Below, one piece after another: positions 1-6,627 of a stretch of DNA of 7,752 bases. The notes beneath the pieces were generated by a model that ran no database searches, was not told the DNA's origin, and worked only from the letters and a program-made list of their open reading frames with translations. Location of the stretch: contig CAYJBP010000107.1 of NCBI GenBank assembly GCA_964368605.1, forward strand, positions 1 through 7,752. The letters are read 5' to 3'. Origin of the DNA: CAYJBP01 sp964368605. GTDB taxonomy: Bacteria > Bacillota > Dehalobacteriia > UBA4068. Every line of letters starts with the position of its first letter. The stretch's first letter is position 1. The position numbers and the translations under genes are program-made.

Positions 1-10
1 TTTTCACAAT

Positions 11-45
11 AAAAAAAGAGAAACCTTTCAAAAACGAAAGGTTTC
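11..45 (-). terminator. Intrinsic terminator of the two-component operon
   Basis: Bases 20-29 (GAAACCTTTC) and 36-45 (GAAAGGTTTC) form a perfect 10-bp stem around a 6-base loop. Read on the minus strand, the stem is followed by TCTC and then a run of seven T. It lies about 20 bases beyond the response-regulator stop codon, where a rho-independent terminator for the leftward operon would be expected. Confidence 0.9.
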
Positions 46-66
46 AACGATTAGGAGGTAGGGGGA

Positions 67-732
67 CTATATCATTAGGGTGTATCCTTTTTGCCGTTCG
101 GTCAAGATTTGCAGTTCGCAGCCGGCGTCGAACAGTTTTGTTTTCACCCTCGACACCAAAATTCTAAGCGCATTATAATCGTCTGCCGCAGGGTAGCCCC
201 ACACTTTTTGATATAATTCGTCCCTATCTATCAGCTCGCCTTTTTTGTCGATAAGTAGCCACAAAAGCAGTAATTCTCTTTTGGTAAGCAGTAAATCCTT
301 GCCCTCAAACCGTGCAATTCCGCTAACATTGTCAATTTGCAAATTGCCAAGAGTGCGCACGGTCGCCTGTTTGTGCTGTGGGCGAAGTCTTGCCTTAATC
401 CTTGCTACAAGTACCTCTAAATCATAAGGCTTGGTCATATAATCATCACCGCCGACATTTAGCCCCTTAACAATATCACTGTTTTCGCCCATAGCGGTTA
501 GAAATATTATAGGGGTATCTTGTTTTTCTTTTATCTGCCGACAAACTTCCAGACCATTGCCGTCGGGTAGGTCGATGTCAAGCACAATTAAGTCCACCGC
601 CGCAGTCTGCAAGGCTTCCAGGCAGGCATTAACCGTTGTTACGCATAGGGCGGTGTAGCCCTCGCCGGCCAGTGCTTGCCTGTTGATATTGTTTAGATGT
701 GGGTCGTCTTCTACCAGTAATATGTTTGCCAT
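67..732 (-). CDS. OmpR/PhoB-family DNA-binding response regulator
   Basis: This is a 221-residue two-component response regulator, expected to be a cytoplasmic transcription factor phosphorylated by the kinase encoded just upstream. The receiver domain covers about residues 1-120: acidic pocket E8/D9, phospho-acceptor D52 in LDIDLPDGNG, switch T79 in FLTA and conserved K101 in the TKPY motif. A winged-helix Trans_Reg_C domain follows at about 125-221, with the typical LLTKRELLLLWLL helix and a C-terminal wing ending RQKGYTLMI. The ATG at 732 is chosen because AAGGAG lies 7 bases before it and the family-typical MANILLVEDD starts there; an upstream in-frame ATG at 783 would add 17 non-family residues inside the kinase gene. 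Only 4 bases separate it from the kinase stop. All catalytic residues are present and the length is normal. Target genes cannot be read from the window. Confidence 0.95.
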   Translation of the reverse strand: MANILLVEDDPHLNNINRQALAGEGYTALCVTTVNACLEALQTAAVDLIVLDIDLPDGNGLEVCRQIKEKQDTPIIFLTAMGENSDIVKGLNVGGDDYMTKPYDLEVLVARIKARLRPQHKQATVRTLGNLQIDNVSGIARFEGKDLLLTKRELLLLWLLIDKKGELIDRDELYQKVWGYPAADDYNALRILVSRVKTKLFDAGCELQILTERQKGYTLMI

Positions 733-736
733 AGCC

Positions 737-2692
737 TTACTCCTTAGTTTTATTTGTCGGTATCGTGATTTTGAATACAGCACCTTGCCCTTTATCCGCT
801 AAGAGGATAATATCGCCGCCATGAAGTTCGGCTATCTCCTTACAAATAGCAAGCCCCAAACCTTTGCTGCTGCCGGTGGTAAAGCCTTTGGCAAATATTT
901 TCTCGGCATTTTCGCTCGGGATACCGCAGCCTGTATCACGCACATAAAGCGCCACCGTGTTACCATCATTTTCGCTTGCTACTTCAATGGTAAACTCGCC
1001 GTTTGCCATATGCTTATTGCTGTTCACAGAAAGGTTAATCATCATCTGCACCAGCATTTCCATATTGCCCAAAACGTACTGCTCGGTATCGCCTTTTATA
1101 TAAAGTTTATTGCCCTTTTTCTCCAAAAGTCCTCGGCAGACCACAGCGGCATAGTGTAAAAACTCCGCTATCGATAGTTTGCTTAGCACCGCTTGGGCAA
1201 TGGGTGTAGTGGGCATTTCCATCAGGCTTGACACAAGCTGGGCCAGCCTTGTCGCTTCAGAGGAAATAATTTTCAAGTTTTGCGTGGTTTCCATGCTTAT
1301 TCCATCATTTTTAATCTGCTTATTGGTGAGCTGGGCATAGCCGCTCATAATGGCCAGTGGGGTTTTAATTTCATGCGCCATTTTGTGGAAAAAGTCGGTT
1401 TTCATATTATTGATGCTCTCAAGCATAGCGGCATTTTGGGCAATTTCTTTTTCCCTTATCTGCAAAAGGGCCAGTTCACGCTCGGTGCGCAAAAACTGCA
1501 TCGTCAGGGCAATAGCACTGAAAAAGACAATCAGAATAGTGATATATGGCAGAATATAATATGAAACACCATGATAGGTAAAGGCTTCCATAAACCATAC
1601 CGCCACCATCAATAGCGTGCTAAAACCGACAATCAAATTTTCCCGATGGGCAAATAATTTATCTTTATACCCTCGCCATAAAATATAGCCGGTAATACTT
1701 GGCAAAATGATGGTCATAATCACCCCGAAAACATAAACATACCTGGTGTAAATTATGGACGGTGTAAGTATATAGAAAACTGAAATCGCCGCAAAACCAC
1801 CGAAAAAAACATATTTTGTCCATGCCGAAAGTTTAAGCTTTAGCACAGACAGCACATGAAGAATTAAAAAGAAGTAAAAGCCAAAGCGGGAAAGGTATTC
1901 AATCTTATGCAAAATATACCAGGAGAGATGAGGCAGCAATGTCATAATATCTTTACTGAAATATGCCGAATAGTGCAAAGCGGCACAAAAACAAGTGAGG
2001 GCAAACCACAGAAAACTAATTCGCTCGGTATAACTTAAAAACATACCGAGGAAGAAGATCGCAAAAGCTAACAGCACCCCCATAATAAGACCATTACTTA
2101 AAAATTCGGCGCGATTTCGCTCGATAATTACTTCCTGCTCGGCTAAGTAAATATCTTTAAAATAGCCATAGGTGTGATTATGGTAGGCAAGCTGTAAAAC
2201 TATCTCGGTGCTATCCGTTTGGGGGGTGAAATAGACGGAATAGTAGTCGGTTTGGGGGGTAAATTCTGCTATGTCCCGGCTTACCACACCGATTTGTGAA
2301 AGTAATTCTCCGTTTACATAAAGATTTTGAGCATAGTCGGAGGATAGCCCGCTAATGCCATAGGTTTTACCTGCCGGCAAGTTGAGCTGGATGCGATAGG
2401 TGCCGTATTTGGCATTTTCATCCATGAGAATGGGCAGTTGGGCAGAAAAGTCCTGCGGCTCGTATAATTCGCCCGGATAAAAGTCGGCTATATTGGCATT
2501 TAGCAGTACATATTGACGGCTTAAATCGGTTTTTTCTATTTCGGACACAGTGAGAATAGCCACTGTACCGGGTTTTATGGCGATGATCAGCAGATAAAAA
2601 AGCGTGATTATTATGAAAAAGCAAATGGTGGTTGTTATGAAGGATTTGCTGCGAGGGCTATTTTGCCGGTTTTCTCGCTTTTCTTTGGGCAT
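737..2692 (-). CDS. 7TMR-DISM-type membrane sensor histidine kinase
   Basis: This 651-residue integral-membrane histidine kinase should autophosphorylate and pass phosphate to the adjacent OmpR-type regulator. Visible order: an N-terminal membrane segment (about 18-40); an extracytoplasmic beta-rich region (about 45-195) with a jelly-roll-like NLYVNGELL stretch; seven hydrophobic segments (about 198-220, 226-246, 268-288, 293-313, 318-340, 352-372, 377-400); a short helical linker; HisKA with H440 in MAHEIKTP; and HATPase_c with N-box N557, G1 box DTGCGIP (586-592), an F-box around 599-606 and G2 box KGLGLAI (610-616). This matches the 7TMR-DISM architecture, whose outer domain is thought to bind soluble ligands such as carbohydrates; the ligand here is unknown. 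The ATG at 2692 has AAAGGA upstream. It is first in its operon, under the promoter at 2739-2767. Nothing looks truncated. Confidence 0.95.
   Translation of the reverse strand: MPKEKRENRQNSPRSKSFITTTICFFIIITLFYLLIIAIKPGTVAILTVSEIEKTDLSRQYVLLNANIADFYPGELYEPQDFSAQLPILMDENAKYGTYRIQLNLPAGKTYGISGLSSDYAQNLYVNGELLSQIGVVSRDIAEFTPQTDYYSVYFTPQTDSTEIVLQLAYHNHTYGYFKDIYLAEQEVIIERNRAEFLSNGLIMGVLLAFAIFFLGMFLSYTERISFLWFALTCFCAALHYSAYFSKDIMTLLPHLSWYILHKIEYLSRFGFYFFLILHVLSVLKLKLSAWTKYVFFGGFAAISVFYILTPSIIYTRYVYVFGVIMTIILPSITGYILWRGYKDKLFAHRENLIVGFSTLLMVAVWFMEAFTYHGVSYYILPYITILIVFFSAIALTMQFLRTERELALLQIREKEIAQNAAMLESINNMKTDFFHKMAHEIKTPLAIMSGYAQLTNKQIKNDGISMETTQNLKIISSEATRLAQLVSSLMEMPTTPIAQAVLSKLSIAEFLHYAAVVCRGLLEKKGNKLYIKGDTEQYVLGNMEMLVQMMINLSVNSNKHMANGEFTIEVASENDGNTVALYVRDTGCGIPSENAEKIFAKGFTTGSSKGLGLAICKEIAELHGGDIILLADKGQGAVFKITIPTNKTKE
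740..745 (-). promoter_or_regulatory. Shine-Dalgarno of the response regulator, inside the kinase 3' end
   Basis: AAGGAG here is both the last two sense codons (Lys-Glu) of the kinase and the ribosome binding site of the regulator. The kinase TAA follows immediately, then four bases, then the regulator ATG. The site fixes the regulator start at 732 and implies translational coupling of the two proteins. Confidence 0.8.
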
Positions 2693-2736
2693 GTGTTTAT
2701 CCTTTCGGTGAGTATTTTAACAATTAGACTTATTGG

Positions 2737-2747
2737 TGATTATATCA
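2737..2747. promoter_or_regulatory. TGAT-N3-ATCA palindrome over the kinase -10 box
   Basis: The sequence TGAT-TAT-ATCA is an 11-base palindrome covering the -10 hexamer of the minus-strand kinase promoter (2739-2744). A second TGAT-N3-ATCA occurs exactly 60 bp further upstream at 2797-2807. The position suits a repressor or autoregulatory operator; the binding protein is unknown and the motif is short enough that chance cannot be excluded. Confidence 0.4.
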
Positions 2748-2767
2748 TGCTATTTAATATATCACAA
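2739..2767 (-). promoter_or_regulatory. Sigma-A-type promoter of the kinase/regulator operon
   Basis: On the minus strand, TTGTGA (2767-2762) is separated by exactly 17 bases from a perfect TATAAT (2744-2739). The predicted transcript starts near 2732, giving a leader of about 40 bases before the kinase ATG at 2692. No better promoter was seen between the kinase and the divergent ATPase gene. Confidence 0.75.
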
Positions 2768-2798
2768 TTTAAATTTGAAAAACGTAATTTGTTAGCTG

Positions 2799-2824
2799 AT
2801 TTTATCAGATATAACTGATAAAAT
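2799..2824. repeat. Perfect 10-bp inverted repeat between divergent promoters
   Basis: ATTTTATCAG (2799-2808) and CTGATAAAAT (2815-2824) are exact reverse complements around a 6-base spacer. The left arm is also part of CTGAT-TTT-ATCAG (2796-2808), so three CTGAT/ATCAG half-sites sit in a row. It lies upstream of both genes, just before the -35 box of the rightward promoter, so an operator is more likely than a terminator. This is inference from position. Confidence 0.5.
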
Positions 2825-2837
2825 ATTCCAAAAATCA

Positions 2838-2866
2838 TTGTATAAAAGTTATAACTATGGTAATAT
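2838..2866 (+). promoter_or_regulatory. Probable promoter of the ATPase gene
   Basis: TTGTAT (2838-2843) and TAATAT (2861-2866) are spaced by 17 bases. An alternative -10, TATACT, overlaps at 2864-2869. The leader would be only about 15 bases, ending in GAGGTGA, which positions the ribosome on the ATG at 2888. The promoter faces away from the kinase promoter with the inverted repeat between them. Confidence 0.55.
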
Positions 2867-2887
2867 ACTAATAGTGAGGTGATTATC

Positions 2888-4093
2888 ATGGTAAATCGAG
2901 ATATATATTTAGCCCGTATCAAGCCATTTATCGACACAGAATTAATCAAGGTGCTAACAGGAATTCGCAGGAGCGGCAAATCGGTTATGCTGGAGCTTAT
3001 TCAAGATGAGCTAGTCAGACGGGGAATTAGCAAAAACAATATCATAGCCTATAATTTTGAGGATATGAGCAATAGCCACCTGCTCAAGGCTGCTGATTTG
3101 CATGAGGAAGCAAGCCGCCAAATTGCCGACCTCGATGGCAAAGCCTATCTGTTTTTTGACGAAATCCAAGAAGTAAGCGCTTGGGAAAAGGCAATTAATT
3201 CGCTACGAGTAAAATTTGATTGCGATATTTACATTACCGGCTCAAATGCCAAGCTGCTATCGGGCGAGCTGGCCACTTATTTGTCGGGGCGCTATGTCGA
3301 GTTTGTGATTTACCCCTTTTCCTTTAAAGAATTTACCGATTTATATCAAAGCCGTTTTCCGGGCAGCAATTCAAGAGATATTTTCGCTCAATATTTGAGC
3401 TTGGGCGGTATGCCTTATCTGCATAATTTGCAATTTGCCGCAGAGCCAAGCAAGCTATATCTGGGGGATTTATACCATGCGCTGCTGCTAAAGAACGTGG
3501 TTAAGCGCAATAATATCCGCGATGTTGATTTGCTGGAGCGAATTATCGCTTATATCACTGTCAATATCGGCACAACTTTTTCGGCCACCAATATCTCAAA
3601 ATATTTTAAAAACGAAGGCCGAACGGTAGCCCCCGAAACAATTCTCAACTATATCAAGGCCTGTGAAGCTGCCTTTTTATTCTATCGAGTTAAACGGGAG
3701 GATATTCAGGGCAAGAAAATTCTTAGCGTAAATGAAAAATATTATATTGCCGACCAAGGCCTGCGGGAAGCTGTTTTTGGCAATAATATGCAGGATATCA
3801 ATCTGATATTTGAAAATATCGTATTTATGGAGTTGCTGCGACGCGGATATGAGGTGACCGTCGGCAAAATTAATGATAAGGAAATAGATTTTATCGCCCA
3901 AAAATCGGGAGAGAAAATTTATATTCAAGTAGCCTACCTGCTCGCCAGCCCTGAGACCATTGAACGAGAATTTAAAGCCCTGGAGCTGGTGGCCGATAAT
4001 TATCCCAAATTTATTATTTCTTTTGATGACTTTGATTTGAGCAGAAATGGTATTATTCATAAAAATATCCGGGATTTTTTGCTGGAGGATTGA
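2888..4093 (+). CDS. AAA_14/DUF4143 family ATPase
   Basis: This 401-residue protein is a predicted cytoplasmic P-loop ATPase of the widespread AAA_14 plus DUF4143 family, for which no precise function is established. The N-terminal ATPase half shows Walker A GIRRSGKS (25-32, K31/S32), Walker B LFFDEIQ (88-94, D91/E92) and a sensor-like YITGSN (115-120). A winged-helix-like middle (about 210-300) precedes a C-terminal region resembling a PD-(D/E)XK fold, with E309, the KEIDFI strand (E332, D334) and IYIQVAY (344-350). In that last strand Q replaces the acidic residue and the lysine is absent, so nuclease activity is doubtful. The ATG at 2888 is chosen because GAGGTGA lies 6-7 bases upstream; an in-frame GTG at 2879 is part of that ribosome site. 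It stands alone in its transcription unit, divergent from the kinase operon. Length is normal and the frame intact. Confidence 0.92.
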   Translation: MVNRDIYLARIKPFIDTELIKVLTGIRRSGKSVMLELIQDELVRRGISKNNIIAYNFEDMSNSHLLKAADLHEEASRQIADLDGKAYLFFDEIQEVSAWEKAINSLRVKFDCDIYITGSNAKLLSGELATYLSGRYVEFVIYPFSFKEFTDLYQSRFPGSNSRDIFAQYLSLGGMPYLHNLQFAAEPSKLYLGDLYHALLLKNVVKRNNIRDVDLLERIIAYITVNIGTTFSATNISKYFKNEGRTVAPETILNYIKACEAAFLFYRVKREDIQGKKILSVNEKYYIADQGLREAVFGNNMQDINLIFENIVFMELLRRGYEVTVGKINDKEIDFIAQKSGEKIYIQVAYLLASPETIEREFKALELVADNYPKFIISFDDFDLSRNGIIHKNIRDFLLED

Positions 4094-4104
4094 AGATGGT
4101 TTTT

Positions 4105-4127
4105 GATTTCAAAAAATCTTTTTCTTT
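4105..4127 (+). terminator. Weak candidate terminator after the ATPase gene
   Basis: GATTT (4105-4109) and AAATC (4114-4118) can pair in a 5-bp AT-rich stem with a 4-base loop, followed by TTTTTCTTT. It begins about 12 bases after the ATPase stop codon. The stem is weak, so the call rests mainly on position and the T-run. Confidence 0.4.
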
Positions 4128-4185
4128 GCTTATAGCTACGCAAAATTTGAATACTGCAAATAACAAAAATACAAATATAAACCTC

Positions 4186-4214
4186 TTGACTATCAGTCAA
4201 CCATATGCTATCAT
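4186..4214 (+). promoter_or_regulatory. Promoter with embedded palindromic operator, no gene downstream
   Basis: TTGACT (4186-4191) is 17 bases from TATCAT (4209-4214), a good sigma-A-type promoter. The -35 is the left arm of a perfect palindrome, TTGACT-ATC-AGTCAA (4186-4200), so a dimeric repressor could block it. Operators of this form commonly precede self-regulated TetR-type genes, but no start codon with a ribosome site or long frame follows for 180 bases. Its original gene may have been lost, or it may make an untranslated RNA. Confidence 0.5.
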
Positions 4215-4220
4215 AATCAA

Positions 4221-4402
4221 CAAAACAGCGAGCTAAACCTGTGAATTTAAGTTCATGCCAACCTCAAATTTTGACCACATGAACAGCCACATTAAGCCTC
4301 GGAGCACCTGTAAACAATGCAAATAAGATGGCTAAATACTAAGCACAACCGAGCCAAAAGCCCTATAAACCGCCCAAAACACATCAAAAAAATTAAGACC
4401 TG
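4221..4402. other. G-poor stretch without a recognisable gene
   Basis: These 180 bases between the orphan promoter and the transposase remnant hold no convincing gene. By hand count 4221-4400 has about 25 G against 47 C on the plus strand. The longest start-to-stop frames I see are a 23-codon plus-strand frame from the ATG at 4255 (no ribosome site) and a 30-codon hydrophobic minus-strand frame, roughly 4384-4292, with only a poorly spaced AGG upstream. A 7-bp inverted repeat (GTTCATG ... CATGAAC) lies near 4251-4284. The decamer AACAATGCAA occurs at 4313-4322 and again at 4411-4420. The stretch reads most like decayed DNA; an untranslated RNA from the upstream promoter is the alternative. 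Confidence 0.5.
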
Positions 4403-4723
4403 GTGCTTTTAACAATGCAACAATCAATGTCAAGAACCGGTCATTGTATAGGCAATGTATCCACTGAGGGTTTTTGGGGAATTATTAAATCTGAAATGTA
4501 TCAAATATATGAGATTTTAGATGAAAAATCACTGAAATTTGCAATAAAAGATTATATTAGATTTTATACAGAAGAACGATTGCAGGACAGATATAAAACT
4601 AAAACACCTAAGCAAGTTCGTGAGGAAGCTTTTTCATTAACTAATTTAATTGATTATCCAATTCCTGAAAATAAACGAATTTTACGCTACAAACAAAAAT
4701 GGCATGCAAAAAGACCTGCATAA
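4403..4723 (+). pseudogene. 3' remnant of an IS3-family transposase (OrfB/InsF type)
   Basis: The 106 codons match the C-terminal end of IS3-family OrfB, the DDE integrase-type transposase. QSMSRTGHCIGN leads into TEGFWGIIKSEMY, which holds the last catalytic glutamate (codon 22) and the lysine seven residues later (codon 29), the E-x6-K signature. A YIRFYTEERLQ helix, a TKTPKQVREEAF segment and the LIDYPIPENKRI tail typical of clostridial members follow. Everything encoding the first two catalytic aspartates, plus OrfA, is missing, and an in-frame TAA lies at 4394-4396, so it cannot transpose. Within the usual CIDNGPMEGFWG region it reads CIGNVSTEGFWG, which also suggests drift. The GTG at 4403 is only the first start-like codon and has no ribosome site; translation is unlikely. 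Confidence 0.88.
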
Positions 4724-4752
4724 AGCGTTCGTGATGCTTTTATCAGGTCTTT
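4710..4752 (+). terminator. Long hairpin at the end of the transposase remnant
   Basis: AAAGACCTG (4710-4718) pairs with CAGGTCTTT (4744-4752), and the stem continues imperfectly inward (ATAAAGC with GCTTTTAT) around a loop near 4728-4735. The transposase stop codon lies in the left arm. The structure suits a terminator-like hairpin closing the IS reading frame; the T-run after it is short, so termination strength is uncertain. Confidence 0.55.
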
Positions 4753-4836
4753 GCCGATATTATTAGTAGCAAAAAAAGATATCATCAATTATGCAGGTTA
4801 TTTTATCATATTAATCGTAAATGGCATCGCCAATAT

Positions 4837-4865
4837 TTGACATTTTTTATAATAATGTGTATACT
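4837..4865 (+). promoter_or_regulatory. Near-consensus sigma-A promoter of cls
   Basis: A perfect TTGACA (4837-4842) is followed after exactly 17 bases by TATACT (4860-4865). Transcription should start near 4872, giving a leader of about 33 bases before the cls ATG. The start region carries TGGT-AAA-ACCA (4870-4880) overlapping CCATTTAAATGG (4878-4889), a perfect 12-base palindrome that could be an operator. Confidence 0.85.
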
Positions 4866-4904
4866 TTTATGGTAAAACCATTTAAATGGAGGGGATAGGG
4901 TATA

Positions 4905-6428
4905 ATGAAAAAGACTGTTTTTCTCCGTATGGCATTAATTGCTTCAACTTTGGTATTACAAATAGCGTTTTGGGTTGCCTTAGTATATGTACTTGGCAGC
5001 TTCGTCGACTTATTGGTTATCATGTTGTTGGTTATAAACGTAGTTGTTACCCTTAATATAATAATAAGCGACACCTATACCGAAATAAAATTGCCCTGGA
5101 TTATTATTTTAAATGGCCTGCCTTTAATTGGCGCGGTTGTTTATATTGTATATGGCAAACAGACTATCAGCAAAAAAAGAAAAGCTGTTCTGCAACAAAT
5201 AGATATTGAGCAAGCCAAAGGTCTTGAAACTGTTAACAAGCCTAATCATGAGTTTTTTACCGAAAGCCAAAATGTAATGCGACAATCGGAATATATCAGG
5301 CGTGTTGCCAATGCTCCTGCTTACAATAATACCGAGATTGAGTATTTTCCTCTTGGCGAAGATAAGTGGCAGGCGATGCTAAAAGAGCTTAAAACTGCCG
5401 AAAAATTTATCTTTATGGAGTATTTTATTATCGAACAGGGTATAATGTGGAATGAGATTGAAAAGATTTTGCTCGAAAAGGCAAAACAAGGGGTTGATGT
5501 AAGGCTAATGTATGATGACTTAGGCTGCATTACTACCTTGCCTCTGGGCTTTGCCAAAAGATTGCGCGATAATAAGGTTGATTGCCGTCCCTTTAACAGA
5601 TTTTCTAATCTTTTTAATGCAAATTTTAATAATCGTGATCATAGAAAAATCTGTGTTATAGACGGAAATATTGGCTTTGTGGGGGGCGTAAACCTTGCCG
5701 ATGAATATATAAACCAAAAGCTTAAGTTCGGCCACTGGAAAGATACAGCAGTTTTATTAAAAGGCGAGGCTGTTTATAATCTAACCGTAATGTTCCTTTC
5801 CATGTGGAGCTCTATAACCGAAGAAGTAGAGGATTATACTAAATATGCACCTAGCCAAAAATATAAATCCGATGGCATTATTCAACCATACTCCGATACC
5901 CCTCTTGATGATGATGCCGTAGGCGAAAATGTATATATGGGCATGTTAAACTGTGCTAAAAAATATGTTTATATAACAACGCCCTATCTTATAATTTCAA
6001 GAGAAATGATGGTTTCATTAATGGCAGCGGCAAAGTCGGGTATTGATGTTCGCTTAATGTTGCCCGGTGTGCCTGATAAAAAAATGATTTTCTTTTTATC
6101 GCGTTCATACTATAATTCATTATTAAAGGCAGGGGTTAAAATTTATGAATACAGCCCGGGCTTTATGCATGCCAAGATGTTTGTTTGCGATGATGAAACT
6201 GCCGTAATCGGCACAATTAATATGGATTATCGAAGTTTAGCTTTGCATTATGAATGTGGCGCATTTATCTATAAATCCTCGGCTGTGCTGAAGATAAAAG
6301 ATGACTTTTTAAAAACTCAAGAAAGCTCAAAAGAAATCACATTAGAAAATAACCCTTTTGCCGCAAAGTTGCCTTTTTTCCAAAAGCTTGTGCTGGGAGT
6401 TCTCCGTACATTTTCGCCATTATTATAG
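4905..6428 (+). CDS. Cardiolipin synthase (phospholipase D superfamily)
   Basis: This 507-residue membrane enzyme is predicted to make cardiolipin by joining two phosphatidylglycerol molecules with release of glycerol. Three hydrophobic segments near the N-terminus (about 5-30, 33-54 and 66-83) form the PLDc_N-type membrane anchor, ending with the VVYIVYGKQ turn typical of bacterial Cls. Two phospholipase D domains follow, each with a complete HxKxxxxD motif: H246/K248/D253 in RDHRKICVIDG and H422/K424/D429 in MHAKMFVCDDE, followed by GGVN and GTINMD respectively. The length matches the family (about 480-510). The ATG at 4905 is preceded by GGAGGGG at 4888-4894. The gene is alone in its unit: a strong promoter lies just upstream and no partner gene is near. 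A defence-type PLD nuclease is unlikely given the membrane anchor and two separate HKD motifs. Confidence 0.95.
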   Translation: MKKTVFLRMALIASTLVLQIAFWVALVYVLGSFVDLLVIMLLVINVVVTLNIIISDTYTEIKLPWIIILNGLPLIGAVVYIVYGKQTISKKRKAVLQQIDIEQAKGLETVNKPNHEFFTESQNVMRQSEYIRRVANAPAYNNTEIEYFPLGEDKWQAMLKELKTAEKFIFMEYFIIEQGIMWNEIEKILLEKAKQGVDVRLMYDDLGCITTLPLGFAKRLRDNKVDCRPFNRFSNLFNANFNNRDHRKICVIDGNIGFVGGVNLADEYINQKLKFGHWKDTAVLLKGEAVYNLTVMFLSMWSSITEEVEDYTKYAPSQKYKSDGIIQPYSDTPLDDDAVGENVYMGMLNCAKKYVYITTPYLIISREMMVSLMAAAKSGIDVRLMLPGVPDKKMIFFLSRSYYNSLLKAGVKIYEYSPGFMHAKMFVCDDETAVIGTINMDYRSLALHYECGAFIYKSSAVLKIKDDFLKTQESSKEITLENNPFAAKLPFFQKLVLGVLRTFSPLL

Positions 6429-6550
6429 TTTTAGGAAAGCAATTTTTTTGCTGATGAAATATATATATAAACAACTTAATGGGGCTTAGTAGTAGCTAGG
6501 GCGATTTACCTCAATATCAAAAATTTTTTATTTCTTTTTCTTGGTAGTTA
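6429..6550. other. Intergenic region between cls and the SLH gene
   Basis: No gene is visible. AGCAA (6438-6442) and TTGCT (6448-6452) can form a 5-bp hairpin but its T-run is in the loop, so it is a poor terminator. The remainder is AT-rich with several T-runs around 6524-6540. I see no clear cls terminator. Confidence 0.5.
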
Positions 6551-6559
6551 TGTTACAAT
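6551..6559 (+). promoter_or_regulatory. Extended -10 promoter of the SLH-protein gene
   Basis: TGT-TACAAT is an extended -10 element (TGn followed by a -10 hexamer at 6554-6559). No good -35 lies at the right distance (TTTCTT at 6531-6536 is poor), which is usual for extended -10 promoters. The leader would be about 60 bases long before the ATG at 6628. Confidence 0.5.
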
Positions 6560-6627
6560 AAGAAAAGATCAGTTATTATAGGATTTGCACATTTCTGCAT
6601 GTAAAAAATATTTTGGGAGGTAGTTTT

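Noticed and set aside
821..1564. Plus-strand open frames of 112, 94 and 69 codons inside the kinase gene
   Set aside because: They are antisense to a clearly coding, motif-complete kinase, have no family resemblance and no ribosome sites in context.
2879..2887. GTG at 2879 as the ATPase start
   Set aside because: That GTG is part of GAGGTGA, the ribosome binding site correctly spaced for the ATG at 2888.
2740..2979. Minus-strand frame of 79 codons across the divergent control region
   Set aside because: It overlaps both promoters and the start of the ATPase gene, lacks a ribosome site and resembles no family.
3677..4060. Minus-strand frame of 127 codons within the ATPase gene
   Set aside because: It is antisense to the conserved C-terminal half of the ATPase and has no recognisable domain.
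4905..6428. PLD-superfamily defence nuclease
   Set aside because: The N-terminal membrane anchor, the two HKD motifs and the length fit cardiolipin synthase, and no helicase or methylase partner is nearby.
6438..6452. Terminator after cls
   Set aside because: The stem is only 5 bp and the T-run is in the loop rather than after the stem.
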